A DNA stretch of 5,824 nucleotides from Luminiphilus sp. (GCA_024638905.1 JAHEJH010000145.1:1-5824); one strand, 5' to 3'. Shown: positions 1 to 5,545, numbered from the stretch's first letter. The notes: generated by a model not told the origin, from the letters alone. A program made the numbers and translations.

Positions 1-275
1 GAGGCCAATTCAGCCGGAGCGAGCTGACCCGGGATCACGTTGTCCCTATTTCCCGCGGCGGTAGCGATAAATGGGAAAACGTTGTCGCGGCCTGCAAGCG
101 CTGCAACTGGCTAAAAGATTGCCAGACGCCGGAGGAAGCGCACATGCCGCTACTCGCTGTGCCATTTAGGCCCAACACCTTCGAGTGGCACTATCTGGCC
201 AAAGAGCGGGTCCTGGCAGACCAGATGGAGTACCTCTCCCAGCAGTTCAAGGCCGAGCGCGACTGGGCGAACTGA
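1..275 (+). CDS. HNH endonuclease, C-terminal part (5' end outside window)
   Basis: The reading frame whose first whole codon is at base 3 runs open to a TGA at 273-275 and gives 90 residues. They contain the second half of an HNH (beta-beta-alpha-metal) nuclease domain. DHVVPISRGG (visible residues 11-20) supplies the Asp-His pair, His12 being the expected general base. Asn26 in the WENVV stretch is the central Asn, and CKRCN (31-35) is the second zinc-binding Cys pair followed by the last catalytic Asn. In this family a first CxxC pair normally lies upstream, here beyond the window edge. A C-terminal tail of about 55 residues, with a hydrophobic and aromatic stretch and then a charged helix, follows the domain. 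HNH proteins of this shape are common stand-alone chromosomal genes in gammaproteobacteria; their substrate is generally unknown, and restriction, repair or homing roles are all possible. The domain call is firm, the biological role is not. Confidence 0.88.
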   Translation, partial: GQFSRSELTRDHVVPISRGGSDKWENVVAACKRCNWLKDCQTPEEAHMPLLAVPFRPNTFEWHYLAKERVLADQMEYLSQQFKAERDWAN

Positions 276-513
276 CGCTACCCCAAGCCGCTCTGCCGCC
301 AACAGCCGACCTTCGACTTTGACGACGCGCGGTCGCGCGGTGATCGGTCACACAGCCCTCCGCGTAAGATTAGCGTTGCACGAAACTCACGCTGCTTGTC
401 GATAAATTTCACTGGGTATCGGGTAATCTAGCGTCTCGTAGCTGGGTATGACCCGTAGCAGGATATGACCCGTACAGGGTGTGACCCGACCTTGAAAAGG
501 AACACCGATCACT
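276..513. other. Intergenic region between the HNH and kinase genes
   Basis: No coding sequence is convincing here. Positions 326-341 are a perfect two-copy tandem repeat of CGCGCGGT, which can also fold on itself as GCGCG/CGCGC. No T-tract follows, so it is not a standard terminator for the HNH gene. The right half holds three spaced GGRTRTGACCC boxes, listed separately. The best promoter-like match is TTGCAC (376-381) with GATAAA (401-406), but the 19-base spacer is long and the -35 is poor, so no promoter is called. Confidence 0.5.
444..487. repeat. Three tandem 11-bp half-palindromes (GGRTRTGACCC)
   Basis: Copies are GGGTATGACCC at 444-454, GGATATGACCC at 461-471 and GGGTGTGACCC at 477-487. 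Start-to-start spacing is 17 and then 16 bases. The first and third are perfect GGGT-N3-ACCC inverted repeats; the middle one has one mismatch. The first two copies share a longer core, TATGACCCGTA. A related CTGGGTAT half lies at 412-419. The array ends about 26 bases before the GTG start of the kinase gene, a place where repressor or activator boxes are usual. The repeat is directly visible; an operator role is inferred. Confidence 0.6.
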
Positions 514-1017
514 GTGGCCAGCGATAAGATCATTTCATTGATTGGCATGCCCGGTAGCGGCAAGAGCACCATCGGCGCCGCATTGGCGGCGCGACTTGAT
601 CTCGAATTGGTCGATGCAGATGGACTGATCGAAGCGCAGGAAGGCCAGTCCCTGCAGCAAATCATGGATGGCCGGGGCAACGCGGCGTTCAGGGCGGTCG
701 AGGAGCAAGTGGTAACCGGCATGCCCCTCTTCCCTTCGGTCATCTCCACCGGTGGTTCGGTGGTCTATAGCGAAAAGATCATGGCGCGCCTCAGCGCAGC
801 ATCCACGGTGGTGTACCTGCGTGCACGATTCGACACCATTGAGTACCGTGTGTCCCTCGCACCCCACCGCGGTATTGCCGCCGATGGCGAGCAGAGTCTT
901 CATGACCTTTACGAAGAGCGCGTCCCCCTGTACGAGCGTTACGGCGAAATCGTGATCGACTGTGATGACGCAACACCTGACGAGATTGTCGAGACCATCG
1001 CCACACAATTGAGCTGA
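514..1017 (+). CDS. Shikimate kinase-superfamily P-loop kinase, variant motifs
   Basis: This 167-residue protein is about the length of AroK/AroL and aligns with them throughout. The Walker A loop is GMPGSGKST (residues 11-19). D34-A-D36 followed by IE matches the shikimate-binding DxD segment, F59-R60 matches the substrate Arg, and R136 in ERVPLY matches the C-terminal substrate Arg. Two signatures differ. The usual GGG of the Walker B-like loop is T79-G-G-S82, and the lid RPLL is H118-R-G-I. I recall that a subgroup annotated as shikimate kinase shares these changes, so this looks like a coherent variant rather than decay. By family it would phosphorylate shikimate at the 3-hydroxyl in the cytoplasm; another hydroxylated substrate is possible. 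No aroB or other chorismate gene is adjacent. Start is GTG at 514; AAGGA at 497-501 is 12 bases away, a rather long spacing, but no better start exists. Family confident, substrate uncertain. Confidence 0.85.
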   Translation: MASDKIISLIGMPGSGKSTIGAALAARLDLELVDADGLIEAQEGQSLQQIMDGRGNAAFRAVEEQVVTGMPLFPSVISTGGSVVYSEKIMARLSAASTVVYLRARFDTIEYRVSLAPHRGIAADGEQSLHDLYEERVPLYERYGEIVIDCDDATPDEIVETIATQLS

Positions 1018-1091
1018 CGCTCACCGACTCAAAGTTACCTCCTGACCGATACGCTCGCCGATACGCCACTGGGTGGTGAATCAAAAATGCA

Positions 1092-1139
1092 CGTGGGCTT
1101 GCTAATGCGGAGAAGGCTTGACCCTTTAGCAAGTTCGCG
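1092..1139 (+). other. Long imperfect RNA stem-loop upstream of the small acidic gene
   Basis: CTTGCTAA at 1098-1105 is the exact reverse complement of TTAGCAAG at 1126-1133. On the plus-strand RNA the pairing continues outward through G-U and G-C pairs, giving 14 consecutive pairs between 1092-1105 and 1126-1139 (three G-U) around a 20-base loop. G-U pairs do not mirror on the other strand, so if functional it is more stable as a plus-strand transcript. No T-tract follows, so it is not an intrinsic terminator. Function unknown. Confidence 0.45.
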
Positions 1140-1301
1140 CGGACCGCGGCGGCGCGCCATCGGGGCAAAATCATCAGGGGGAACTTGCCTTTATACATCC
1201 AAAACGAGCACCACACTTAGCTTAATTTGTTATGTGCGATATACCGGCTCAGATCAAAAAATTTCTTGTGACATGAGAGCGGCTGCGCTGAGATGGCGCG
1301 A

Positions 1302-1330
1302 ACCAGCAGCAGGTGCTGGTCTTTTGTTCT
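1302..1330 (+). terminator. Terminator-like hairpin just upstream of the small gene's RBS
   Basis: ACCAGCA (1302-1308) pairs perfectly with TGCTGGT (1314-1320) around a five-base loop, and CTTTTGTTCT (1321-1330) follows directly. The stem is short (7 bp) and the T-tract interrupted, so it would be moderate in strength. It lies 284 bases after the kinase stop codon but only 8 bases before the Shine-Dalgarno of the next gene. It could end the upstream transcript, end a small RNA, or act as an attenuator. Confidence 0.45.
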
Positions 1331-1338
1331 GGATCATC

Positions 1339-1344
1339 GGGAGG
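1339..1344 (+). promoter_or_regulatory. Shine-Dalgarno GGGAGG selecting ATG 1351
   Basis: GGGAGG sits six bases before ATG 1351. This strong site fixes the start of the small acidic protein and argues against the far upstream in-frame ATG at 1087. Confidence 0.75.
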
Positions 1345-1350
1345 TGGTTT

Positions 1351-1581
1351 ATGGGTGAGAGAGATACCACTGCGGTAACAGAGGAACCGGCTGATGAGTT
1401 TTTTGAGCCGGGCCTTGGGGAACTGACTGACGAGGATTTTGAGTCACTGGATTTTGCCGAGGCGGTCACCGAAAAGGCTTTGAAAGCGGCGAAGCGTCGA
1501 CGGGCTGAGGAACGCCTGGAGATGCTGAGACTGCGAGAAGAGCTTGGCGATTACGACCTCGATTTCGGCGACGAACTCTGA
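1351..1581 (+). CDS. Small acidic protein, PA3496-like
   Basis: The product is 76 residues and strongly acidic. Residues 1-45 are rich in Glu and Asp with no predicted membrane segment. A basic cluster, KAAKRRR (about 46-52), leads into a charged helix, and the protein ends in LRLREELGDYDLDFGDEL. An Arg-rich helix followed by L-x-x-E-L-x-D-Y-D-x-D resembles the C-terminus of small proteins named after Pseudomonas PA3496 (labelled putative envelope integrity proteins), whose mechanism is not established to my knowledge. That match is from memory of the pattern and is tentative. There is no signal peptide, so it is probably cytosolic, and the helix with its basic patch could bind a partner or nucleic acid. 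The start is set by GGGAGG six bases upstream. It is preceded by a terminator-like hairpin and converges on the membrane protein gene with a one-base gap between stop codons. Confidence 0.75.
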   Translation: MGERDTTAVTEEPADEFFEPGLGELTDEDFESLDFAEAVTEKALKAAKRRRAEERLEMLRLREELGDYDLDFGDEL

Positions 1582-1613
1582 GTCAGACTGGCTCTTGGGC
1601 ACTGTCGGTCTGA
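1577..1613. other. Facing stop codons and overlapping stem-loop between convergent genes
   Basis: TCTGA-G-TCAGA (1577-1587) is an odd-length palindrome made of the two opposing TGA stop codons and the single base between them. Overlapping it, TCAGAC (1583-1588) pairs with GTCTGA (1608-1613). On plus-strand RNA the stem extends inward to ten pairs (1583-1592 with 1604-1613, two G-U) around an 11-base loop. No T-tract follows. It could protect or end the 3' end of the acidic-gene transcript from within the last codons of the opposite gene. Confidence 0.4.
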
Positions 1614-2425
1614 TCACGGATTTCCTGCCGCCACTCGAAGACGTTGAGCTCGATAAAGACGAAGGCGAATAACCAGAGCGCAGCGTCCCAGAAGTCCAGG
1701 AAATCGCCTTTGAAGCCCCAGTAAATGGCAGCCACCACCAGCGTGGTGTACAGCGCTACTTTTAGACTATTGGCGAGTCTCGCCATCGGTCGGGAACCCC
1801 TTCCCCACCGCCTCACCAACCTCACCTCGATCTCAAGCAGAATCACCACCAGAATCCAGTCAGCCGAGTTGATCACATCGACCAGTGCCAGCCGCTGACC
1901 TTCCAGCAAACCCGCGGGCGATGCGATCACCCCGTCGAGCCCGGTAACGAGCCGCGTATCAGCGCCAAACTGCCCACAGTTCTCGGCCGTGAGCGGCACA
2001 AAATCATCGAGCTTAACCATGTAGGACCAGCCCTCGGCAACTCGCGCACAGGCCTCTCCCACCAAGAGCTCACTGGGCAACAACGTACGCCATTCCCCGA
2101 AGTAGCCGAGGAACGCCATCACGATCGCAGCGGTACACAGCATGCGCACGCCGTGAATAGCAAACCGCAGAGGGCGCTTTAGACGGTCGTCGGGGATGAC
2201 TGCCGTTTCAAGCTCAAATAGTAGTAGCAGGATGACCCAGGCAAGGGTATCCAACGTGGCCGAGAACAGTTGCACGCCCATCACCACATCTTCGCCGCTC
2301 GCGATGGCGAATCGCGCACTGTCGATTTCCTCCGCGAGGAATAACCAGATATTTAGCGACAGCAACGCATAGGTGAGATATTTCACCCCTCGAAAAATCT
2401 GATATCCGAGATGGGAGTCCGTCAC
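1583..2425 (-). CDS. Six-helix membrane protein of unknown family
   Basis: I do not recognise this 280-residue protein. Six hydrophobic helices are visible at about residues 15-31, 52-71, 92-110, 185-204, 222-238 and 244-263. Positive charges after helices 2 (RLKRPLR) and 4 (RLVRRWGRGSR), and at both ends, put the N- and C-termini in the cytoplasm. The loop of about 73 residues between helices 3 and 4 would then be periplasmic, with Cys125 and Cys150 able to form a disulfide. The even helices share a pattern, D59/N186/D247, W63/W190/W251, E71/E198/E259 and E73/E200/N261, at identical spacing. The odd helices begin with a small residue, V/L, then K/R. This suggests three repeated two-helix units. 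The gene lies 45 bases after puuA on the same strand and is probably cotranscribed. Start GTG 2425 has no clear Shine-Dalgarno and may be wrong. A transport, sensing or scaffold role cannot be decided. Confidence 0.82.
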   Translation of the reverse strand: MTDSHLGYQIFRGVKYLTYALLSLNIWLFLAEEIDSARFAIASGEDVVMGVQLFSATLDTLAWVILLLLFELETAVIPDDRLKRPLRFAIHGVRMLCTAAIVMAFLGYFGEWRTLLPSELLVGEACARVAEGWSYMVKLDDFVPLTAENCGQFGADTRLVTGLDGVIASPAGLLEGQRLALVDVINSADWILVVILLEIEVRLVRRWGRGSRPMARLANSLKVALYTTLVVAAIYWGFKGDFLDFWDAALWLFAFVFIELNVFEWRQEIRDQTDSAQEPV

Positions 2426-2470
2426 GCGCGATGGCCGAAAAAAAATCGGGACAGGCTTGCAGACACCGCG
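2426..2470 (-). other. In-frame, stop-free spacer between puuA and the membrane protein gene
   Basis: The puuA TAA (2471-2473) is in the same frame as the next gene, and the 15 codons between that stop and GTG 2425 contain no other stop. Read on the minus strand the spacer has a run of eight T flanked by CCGA and TCGG. No Shine-Dalgarno is visible ahead of the GTG. The run lies within the possible loop rather than after a stem, so it does not look like a normal terminator. Confidence 0.55.
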
Positions 2471-3901
2471 TTATACCTGAAGGAGCAGGTGCTCGCGCTC
2501 CCAGGAGCTGATCACGCGGTTGAACTCTTCGAACTCATCGAGCTTCACCGCGGCGTAAGCGCGCATGAACAACTCGCCAATCATAGCCTGAAGCTCGGGT
2601 GTGTTGTTCAGCTTGCGCACGCCCTCTTCCAGCGTTCGAGCTACGCCGACGCTATCCTCGTTGGCCGTACCCTGATGCGGTTCGGTGGGTTGCAGGTGCT
2701 GGCGCATACCCAACAGTCCACTGGCCAGCGTCGCCGTGATCGCCAGATAAGGGTTGGCGTCCACACCGGGGAAACGATTTTCGATCCGCAGATTGGCGGG
2801 ATCGGAGTTGGGTACCCGGAACGCGGTGGTGCGGTTATCAAAGCCCCAACTCAAATTGATTGGCGCAGAAATATCAGGCGCGAGACGCCGGTAGGAATTC
2901 ACGTTGGGCGCATAAAAGCTGATGAGCTCGGGCGTATAGCGCTGCAGGCCGCCCATGAACTCCATCATGGCCTGACTCGGCTTGCCATCGTCGGTAGCAA
3001 AGATATTCTTGCCCGTCTCGAGATCGATCACACTTTGATGAATGTGCATCGCAGAACCAGGCTCGCGCTGCATGGGCTTGGCCATAAAGGTCGCGTACAT
3101 GTTGTAGCGCTGCGCGGTCTCGCGCACCGTGCGCTTGAAGACAAAGACCTGATCGGCCATCGCCAGCGGGTCGCCATGATTGAAGTTAATCTCCAACTGG
3201 GCGGCGCCGTTCTCATGAATCAGCGTGTCGACATCCAGCTGCTGCTTGTCGGCGAAGTCGTACATATCCTCCACGAAGTCCTCAAACTCCGCCACTGCAT
3301 CGATGCTGTAGGAGAGGCGCGCCACCTCACGGCGACCGGAGCGCCCCTTGGGCGGCATCAGCTCATAGTCGGGATCGGTATTTTTGTTGACGAGATAAAA
3401 CTCTACCTCGGGCGCTACCACCGGTTTGAGTCCGGCCTCTTCGTAAAGCCCGAGCACATAACGCAGCACGTTGCGGGTCGACAGCGGATGCGGCTCACCA
3501 TCGGCCCTATAGCAATCGGCAATGATCTGCCCGGTCGGTTCACGTCCCCAGGGCACCAGCCTCAGAGTGGAGGCATCGGGTCTGAGCAACATGTCGGTAT
3601 CGGTAGGCTCGACGAAATCCCAATGGTCGTCGGTGTACTCACCGGTGACGGTTTGCACCATGATGGATTCGGGCAGCTTGATTTCGCGGTTCGCAATGAA
3701 CTGGTGCGCCGGTATAAATTTACCCCGGGCATTGCCCGTCATGTCGGGAACGAGGCATTCCACCTCAGAGATTTTGTGCTCTTTCAGCCACGCCTCAATG
3801 CTGGCCATATCGGCAGAGGGCACCTGAGACGCGTCACTGACGCCCTCAGGACTGTATGCACCTGCTTGATTCGACGCCGTTTTATGGTTCGGCTCACTCA
3901 T
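2471..3901 (-). CDS. puuA: Gamma-glutamylputrescine synthetase-like glutamine synthetase family ligase
   Basis: The protein is 476 residues, close to E. coli PuuA (472). PuuA joins glutamate to putrescine using ATP in the cytoplasm, the first step of the gamma-glutamylated putrescine pathway. The N-terminal beta-grasp domain (about 35-130) includes ECLVPDMTGNARGK (48-61). The catalytic domain has PEVEFYL (164-170, Glu165 and Glu167 as metal ligands), QLEINF (235-240), KP-x5-GSAMHIHQS (275-290) for ATP and substrate, NSYRRLAP (335-342), and NRTTAFR (356-362) with LRIENR (371-376). No adenylylation-site tyrosine motif is evident, as expected for PuuA rather than GlnA. ATG 3901 is preferred; the frame is open back to 4039, but that would overlap the divergent gene. 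Residues 1-31 look disordered, and ATG 3808 is an alternative start near the family's usual beginning. The divergent puuB supports the call; a different amine substrate remains possible. Confidence 0.87.
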   Translation of the reverse strand: MSEPNHKTASNQAGAYSPEGVSDASQVPSADMASIEAWLKEHKISEVECLVPDMTGNARGKFIPAHQFIANREIKLPESIMVQTVTGEYTDDHWDFVEPTDTDMLLRPDASTLRLVPWGREPTGQIIADCYRADGEPHPLSTRNVLRYVLGLYEEAGLKPVVAPEVEFYLVNKNTDPDYELMPPKGRSGRREVARLSYSIDAVAEFEDFVEDMYDFADKQQLDVDTLIHENGAAQLEINFNHGDPLAMADQVFVFKRTVRETAQRYNMYATFMAKPMQREPGSAMHIHQSVIDLETGKNIFATDDGKPSQAMMEFMGGLQRYTPELISFYAPNVNSYRRLAPDISAPINLSWGFDNRTTAFRVPNSDPANLRIENRFPGVDANPYLAITATLASGLLGMRQHLQPTEPHQGTANEDSVGVARTLEEGVRKLNNTPELQAMIGELFMRAYAAVKLDEFEEFNRVISSWEREHLLLQV

Positions 3902-3931
3902 AACGCCCCGCGGGCAACTCAACAAGCACAC

Positions 3932-3960
3932 AGTATCGGATGGCGTCTCGATACCGGCAA
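3932..3960 (-). promoter_or_regulatory. Sigma70-like promoter for puuA
   Basis: On the minus strand, TTGCCG (3960-3955, 4 of 6 to consensus) is followed by a 17-base spacer and GATACT (3937-3932, 4 of 6). Transcription would begin near 3925, giving a leader of about 24 bases before ATG 3901. Optimal spacing and location support it, the moderate box matches less so. Confidence 0.5.
3933..3954. promoter_or_regulatory. Candidate operator GTATCG-N10-CGATAC
   Basis: GTATCG (3933-3938) and CGATAC (3949-3954) form a perfect 6-bp inverted repeat with 16-bp centre spacing. It covers the -10 box and most of the spacer of the putative puuA promoter and lies 15 bases before the puuB start. A dimeric repressor bound here would block puuA and could also affect puuB. 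Repeat seen; regulator unknown. Confidence 0.5.
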
Positions 3961-3968
3961 GCGGCATA

Positions 3969-5285
3969 ATGCCAACCATGAATGACCAAATCACCGGCCA
4001 TGCAGCAGGGAAATACCCCGAGAGCTGGTACGCCGCCACAGCACCACTTTTGCCCGCTTTCCCGCCTTTACAGGGCGAGGAGACCGCCGATATCTGTGTA
4101 ATCGGTGGGGGTTACACCGGCCTGTCTACCGCTTTGCACCTGAAGAAAAAGGGCTACGACGTGGTGCTGCTGGAGGCCGAGCGCATTGGCTGGGGTGCCT
4201 CGGGCCGCAATGGCGGGCATGTCGGCACGGGCCAACGGGCAGACCAGTCCAGCATTGAAAAATGGGTGGGGATGGATGCCGCCAAAGGCCTCTGGCAACT
4301 CGGGCTCGACGCCGTACAAAAAGTCTGCAAGCTGGTCGACGAGCACCAAATTGATTGCGAGCTGGGTTCAGGAAACCTGCATTTAGCCGCCAAGCCTGGC
4401 CATGCTGAGGAGCTACAGGAGGAGCTAGAGCACCTCGAGTCCCAGTATGGTTACCAGCAGCTGTCCTACCTAACACCCGACGAGGTTTCCGAGCGCACCA
4501 GCGCCCAGGGATTTTATGGGGCATTACTGGATGACGGTTGCCGACACCTGCACCCGCTAAAATATGCCGTCGGGCTCGCTCGCGCCGCAGCCGAGGCGGG
4601 CGTCAGAATCTACGAGCGCAGCCGTGCCCAGCCAGCGCCTGACGGCCAATCGGGCGAGGTCAAAACTGCGCAGGGCGTTGTGACTGCCCGACACGTGGTA
4701 CTGGGATGCAACGCATACCTCGGCAAGCTCATGCCGCGGCTCGCCGGCAACATCATGCCCATCAATAATTTTGTGATCGCCACCGAACCCCTGCCCTCCC
4801 ATCTGTTGCCGCGGGTTAACCGCGACAACCTGTCGATGTCAGATACGCTCTTCGTCATCAACTACTGGAAGCTTTCAGAAGACGGCCGGATGATCTTCGG
4901 TGGCGGAGAGAACTACTCGAGCCGCTTCCCGCGGGACATCAAAGCCTTTGTGCGACCCCACATGCTCAACATCTATCCGGAACTTGAGGAGGTCGAGGTG
5001 GAGCACGGCTGGGGCGGCGCCGTGGGTATTACAATGAATCGCATGCCCGACTTTGGGCGCGTGGGTGAACACCTTTGGTACGCGCAAGGGTTCTCGGGCC
5101 ATGGTGTGCCCACCGCCACCATGGCGGGGCATTTGCTGGCGGAGGCGATTGACGGCGACACCGGCGGTTTTGACCTAATGGCGTCGGTACCGACCCATGG
5201 CTTTCCGGGTGGCACGCTGCTGCGTTGGCCTGGCCTGGTGGCTGGGATGCTGTTTTACAGCTTGCGGGACAAACTGGGGCGATAA
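3969..5285 (+). CDS. puuB: Gamma-glutamylputrescine oxidase (FAD-dependent, DAO family)
   Basis: The 438-residue product aligns along its whole length with E. coli PuuB (426). PuuB oxidises gamma-glutamylputrescine to gamma-glutamyl-gamma-aminobutyraldehyde with release of ammonia and peroxide. The FAD-binding Rossmann motif is VIGGGYTGLSTALHL (44-58), with Glu69 at the end of the second strand to hold the ribose. GWGASGRNGG (74-83) is the family's flavin-contact segment. GALLDDGCRHLHPLKYAVGL follows in the middle, and QGFSGHGVPTATMAGHLLAE (about 374-393) is the C-terminal FAD motif. The end, FPGGTLLRWP...FYSLRDKLG, matches PuuB closely. No signal peptide; cytoplasmic. It diverges from puuA across 67 bases. 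Two starts are possible, ATG 3969 and ATG 3978, neither with a good Shine-Dalgarno. CATAAT at 3965-3970 resembles a -10 box without a -35; if used, transcription would begin at about 3978, giving a leaderless message from the second ATG. Confidence 0.92.
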   Translation: MPTMNDQITGHAAGKYPESWYAATAPLLPAFPPLQGEETADICVIGGGYTGLSTALHLKKKGYDVVLLEAERIGWGASGRNGGHVGTGQRADQSSIEKWVGMDAAKGLWQLGLDAVQKVCKLVDEHQIDCELGSGNLHLAAKPGHAEELQEELEHLESQYGYQQLSYLTPDEVSERTSAQGFYGALLDDGCRHLHPLKYAVGLARAAAEAGVRIYERSRAQPAPDGQSGEVKTAQGVVTARHVVLGCNAYLGKLMPRLAGNIMPINNFVIATEPLPSHLLPRVNRDNLSMSDTLFVINYWKLSEDGRMIFGGGENYSSRFPRDIKAFVRPHMLNIYPELEEVEVEHGWGGAVGITMNRMPDFGRVGEHLWYAQGFSGHGVPTATMAGHLLAEAIDGDTGGFDLMASVPTHGFPGGTLLRWPGLVAGMLFYSLRDKLGR

Positions 5286-5545
5286 ACGCCTTCAGTGGGA
5301 TTAATGCCTTTGCCTGGCGCCAACCTGCCAACTGACCACTGGTAGCCCCAGCACTAATAAAAATAAAACTGCGACAGGTAGCGCCGGCACTGGTAGTTGA
5401 TAAGCGTCTTATAGAGAGCTCTTCCCCATTAACAGCGGCACCCGGTTAGGGCTGGATTTACCGCGCTAGTTTGGACAGTATGTCGTAGCGTCAACGTGGT
5501 ATCGGCGGTGCGACACATCTCTTTGCAAACTGCGAGGAAAACTTG
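5286..5545. other. Intergenic region after puuB
   Basis: No gene or clear terminator for puuB is visible. TGGCGCCA (5315-5322) is an 8-bp palindrome. An A-rich stretch (5356-5369) stands out from the GC-rich surroundings. ATAAG-CGT-CTTAT (5400-5412) is a small hairpin, and AGAGCTCT lies just after it. TTGATA (5397-5402) is a good -35 match but has no -10 at a normal distance. An 18-bp direct repeat is listed separately. GAGGA at 5534-5538 is the ribosome binding site of the next gene. Confidence 0.5.
5338..5391. repeat. Imperfect 18-bp direct repeat, 36 bp apart
   Basis: The segment at 5338-5355 (core GGTAGCCCCAGCACT) and that at 5374-5391 (core GGTAGCGCCGGCACT) agree at 15 of 18 positions. 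In addition CACTGGTAG occurs exactly at 5337-5345 and 5388-5396. An A-rich stretch separates the two copies. They lie about 155-208 bases ahead of the last gene and could be protein-binding sites or the remains of a small duplication. Confidence 0.45.

Larger units (their letters stand above)
1018..1350. other. Intergenic region and probable leader of the small acidic gene
   Basis: An open frame from ATG 1087 runs in phase into the downstream gene, but its first 88 residues show no recognisable domain and have a basic, mixed composition, so it is treated as non-coding. A small TGAGC/GCTCA hairpin (1010-1023) overlaps the kinase stop codon without a T-tract. CCGATACGC occurs twice, at 1046-1054 and 1058-1066. 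A long RNA stem (1092-1139) and a terminator-like hairpin (1302-1330) are listed separately. Between about 1185 and 1260 the DNA turns AT-rich. TTAGCT (1217-1222), 17 bases, TATACC (1240-1245) is the best sigma70-like arrangement but too weak to call. Confidence 0.5.

Noticed and set aside
326..341. CGCGCGGT tandem repeat as a terminator of the HNH gene
   Set aside because: The self-complementary part has only a two-base loop and no T-tract follows; it is a short GC-rich duplication.
376..406. TTGCAC / GATAAA promoter for the kinase gene
   Set aside because: The spacer is 19 bases and the -35 matches only three positions, no better than chance in a region of this size.
387..749. Minus-strand 120-codon frame over the kinase start
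   Set aside because: It overlaps the P-loop coding region in antisense, and its translation is low-complexity Ser/Ala/Pro with no domain.
1087..1350. Upstream extension of the small acidic gene from ATG 1087
   Set aside because: The added 88 residues have no recognisable domain and unlike composition, and the strong Shine-Dalgarno at 1339-1344 points to ATG 1351.
2435..2449. CCGA-A7-TCGG as a terminator between puuA and the membrane protein gene
   Set aside because: The stem is four pairs and the homopolymer lies in the loop rather than after the stem, unlike an intrinsic terminator.
2411..3985. 524-codon plus-strand open frame opposite puuA
   Set aside because: It is antisense to a clear glutamine synthetase family gene, its translation is rich in His and Arg with no recognisable domain, and the length is explained by codon bias on the opposite strand.
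3902..4039. N-terminal extension of PuuA from 4039
   Set aside because: It would overlap the start of puuB on the other strand, cross the intergenic promoter region, and exceed the family length by 46 residues.
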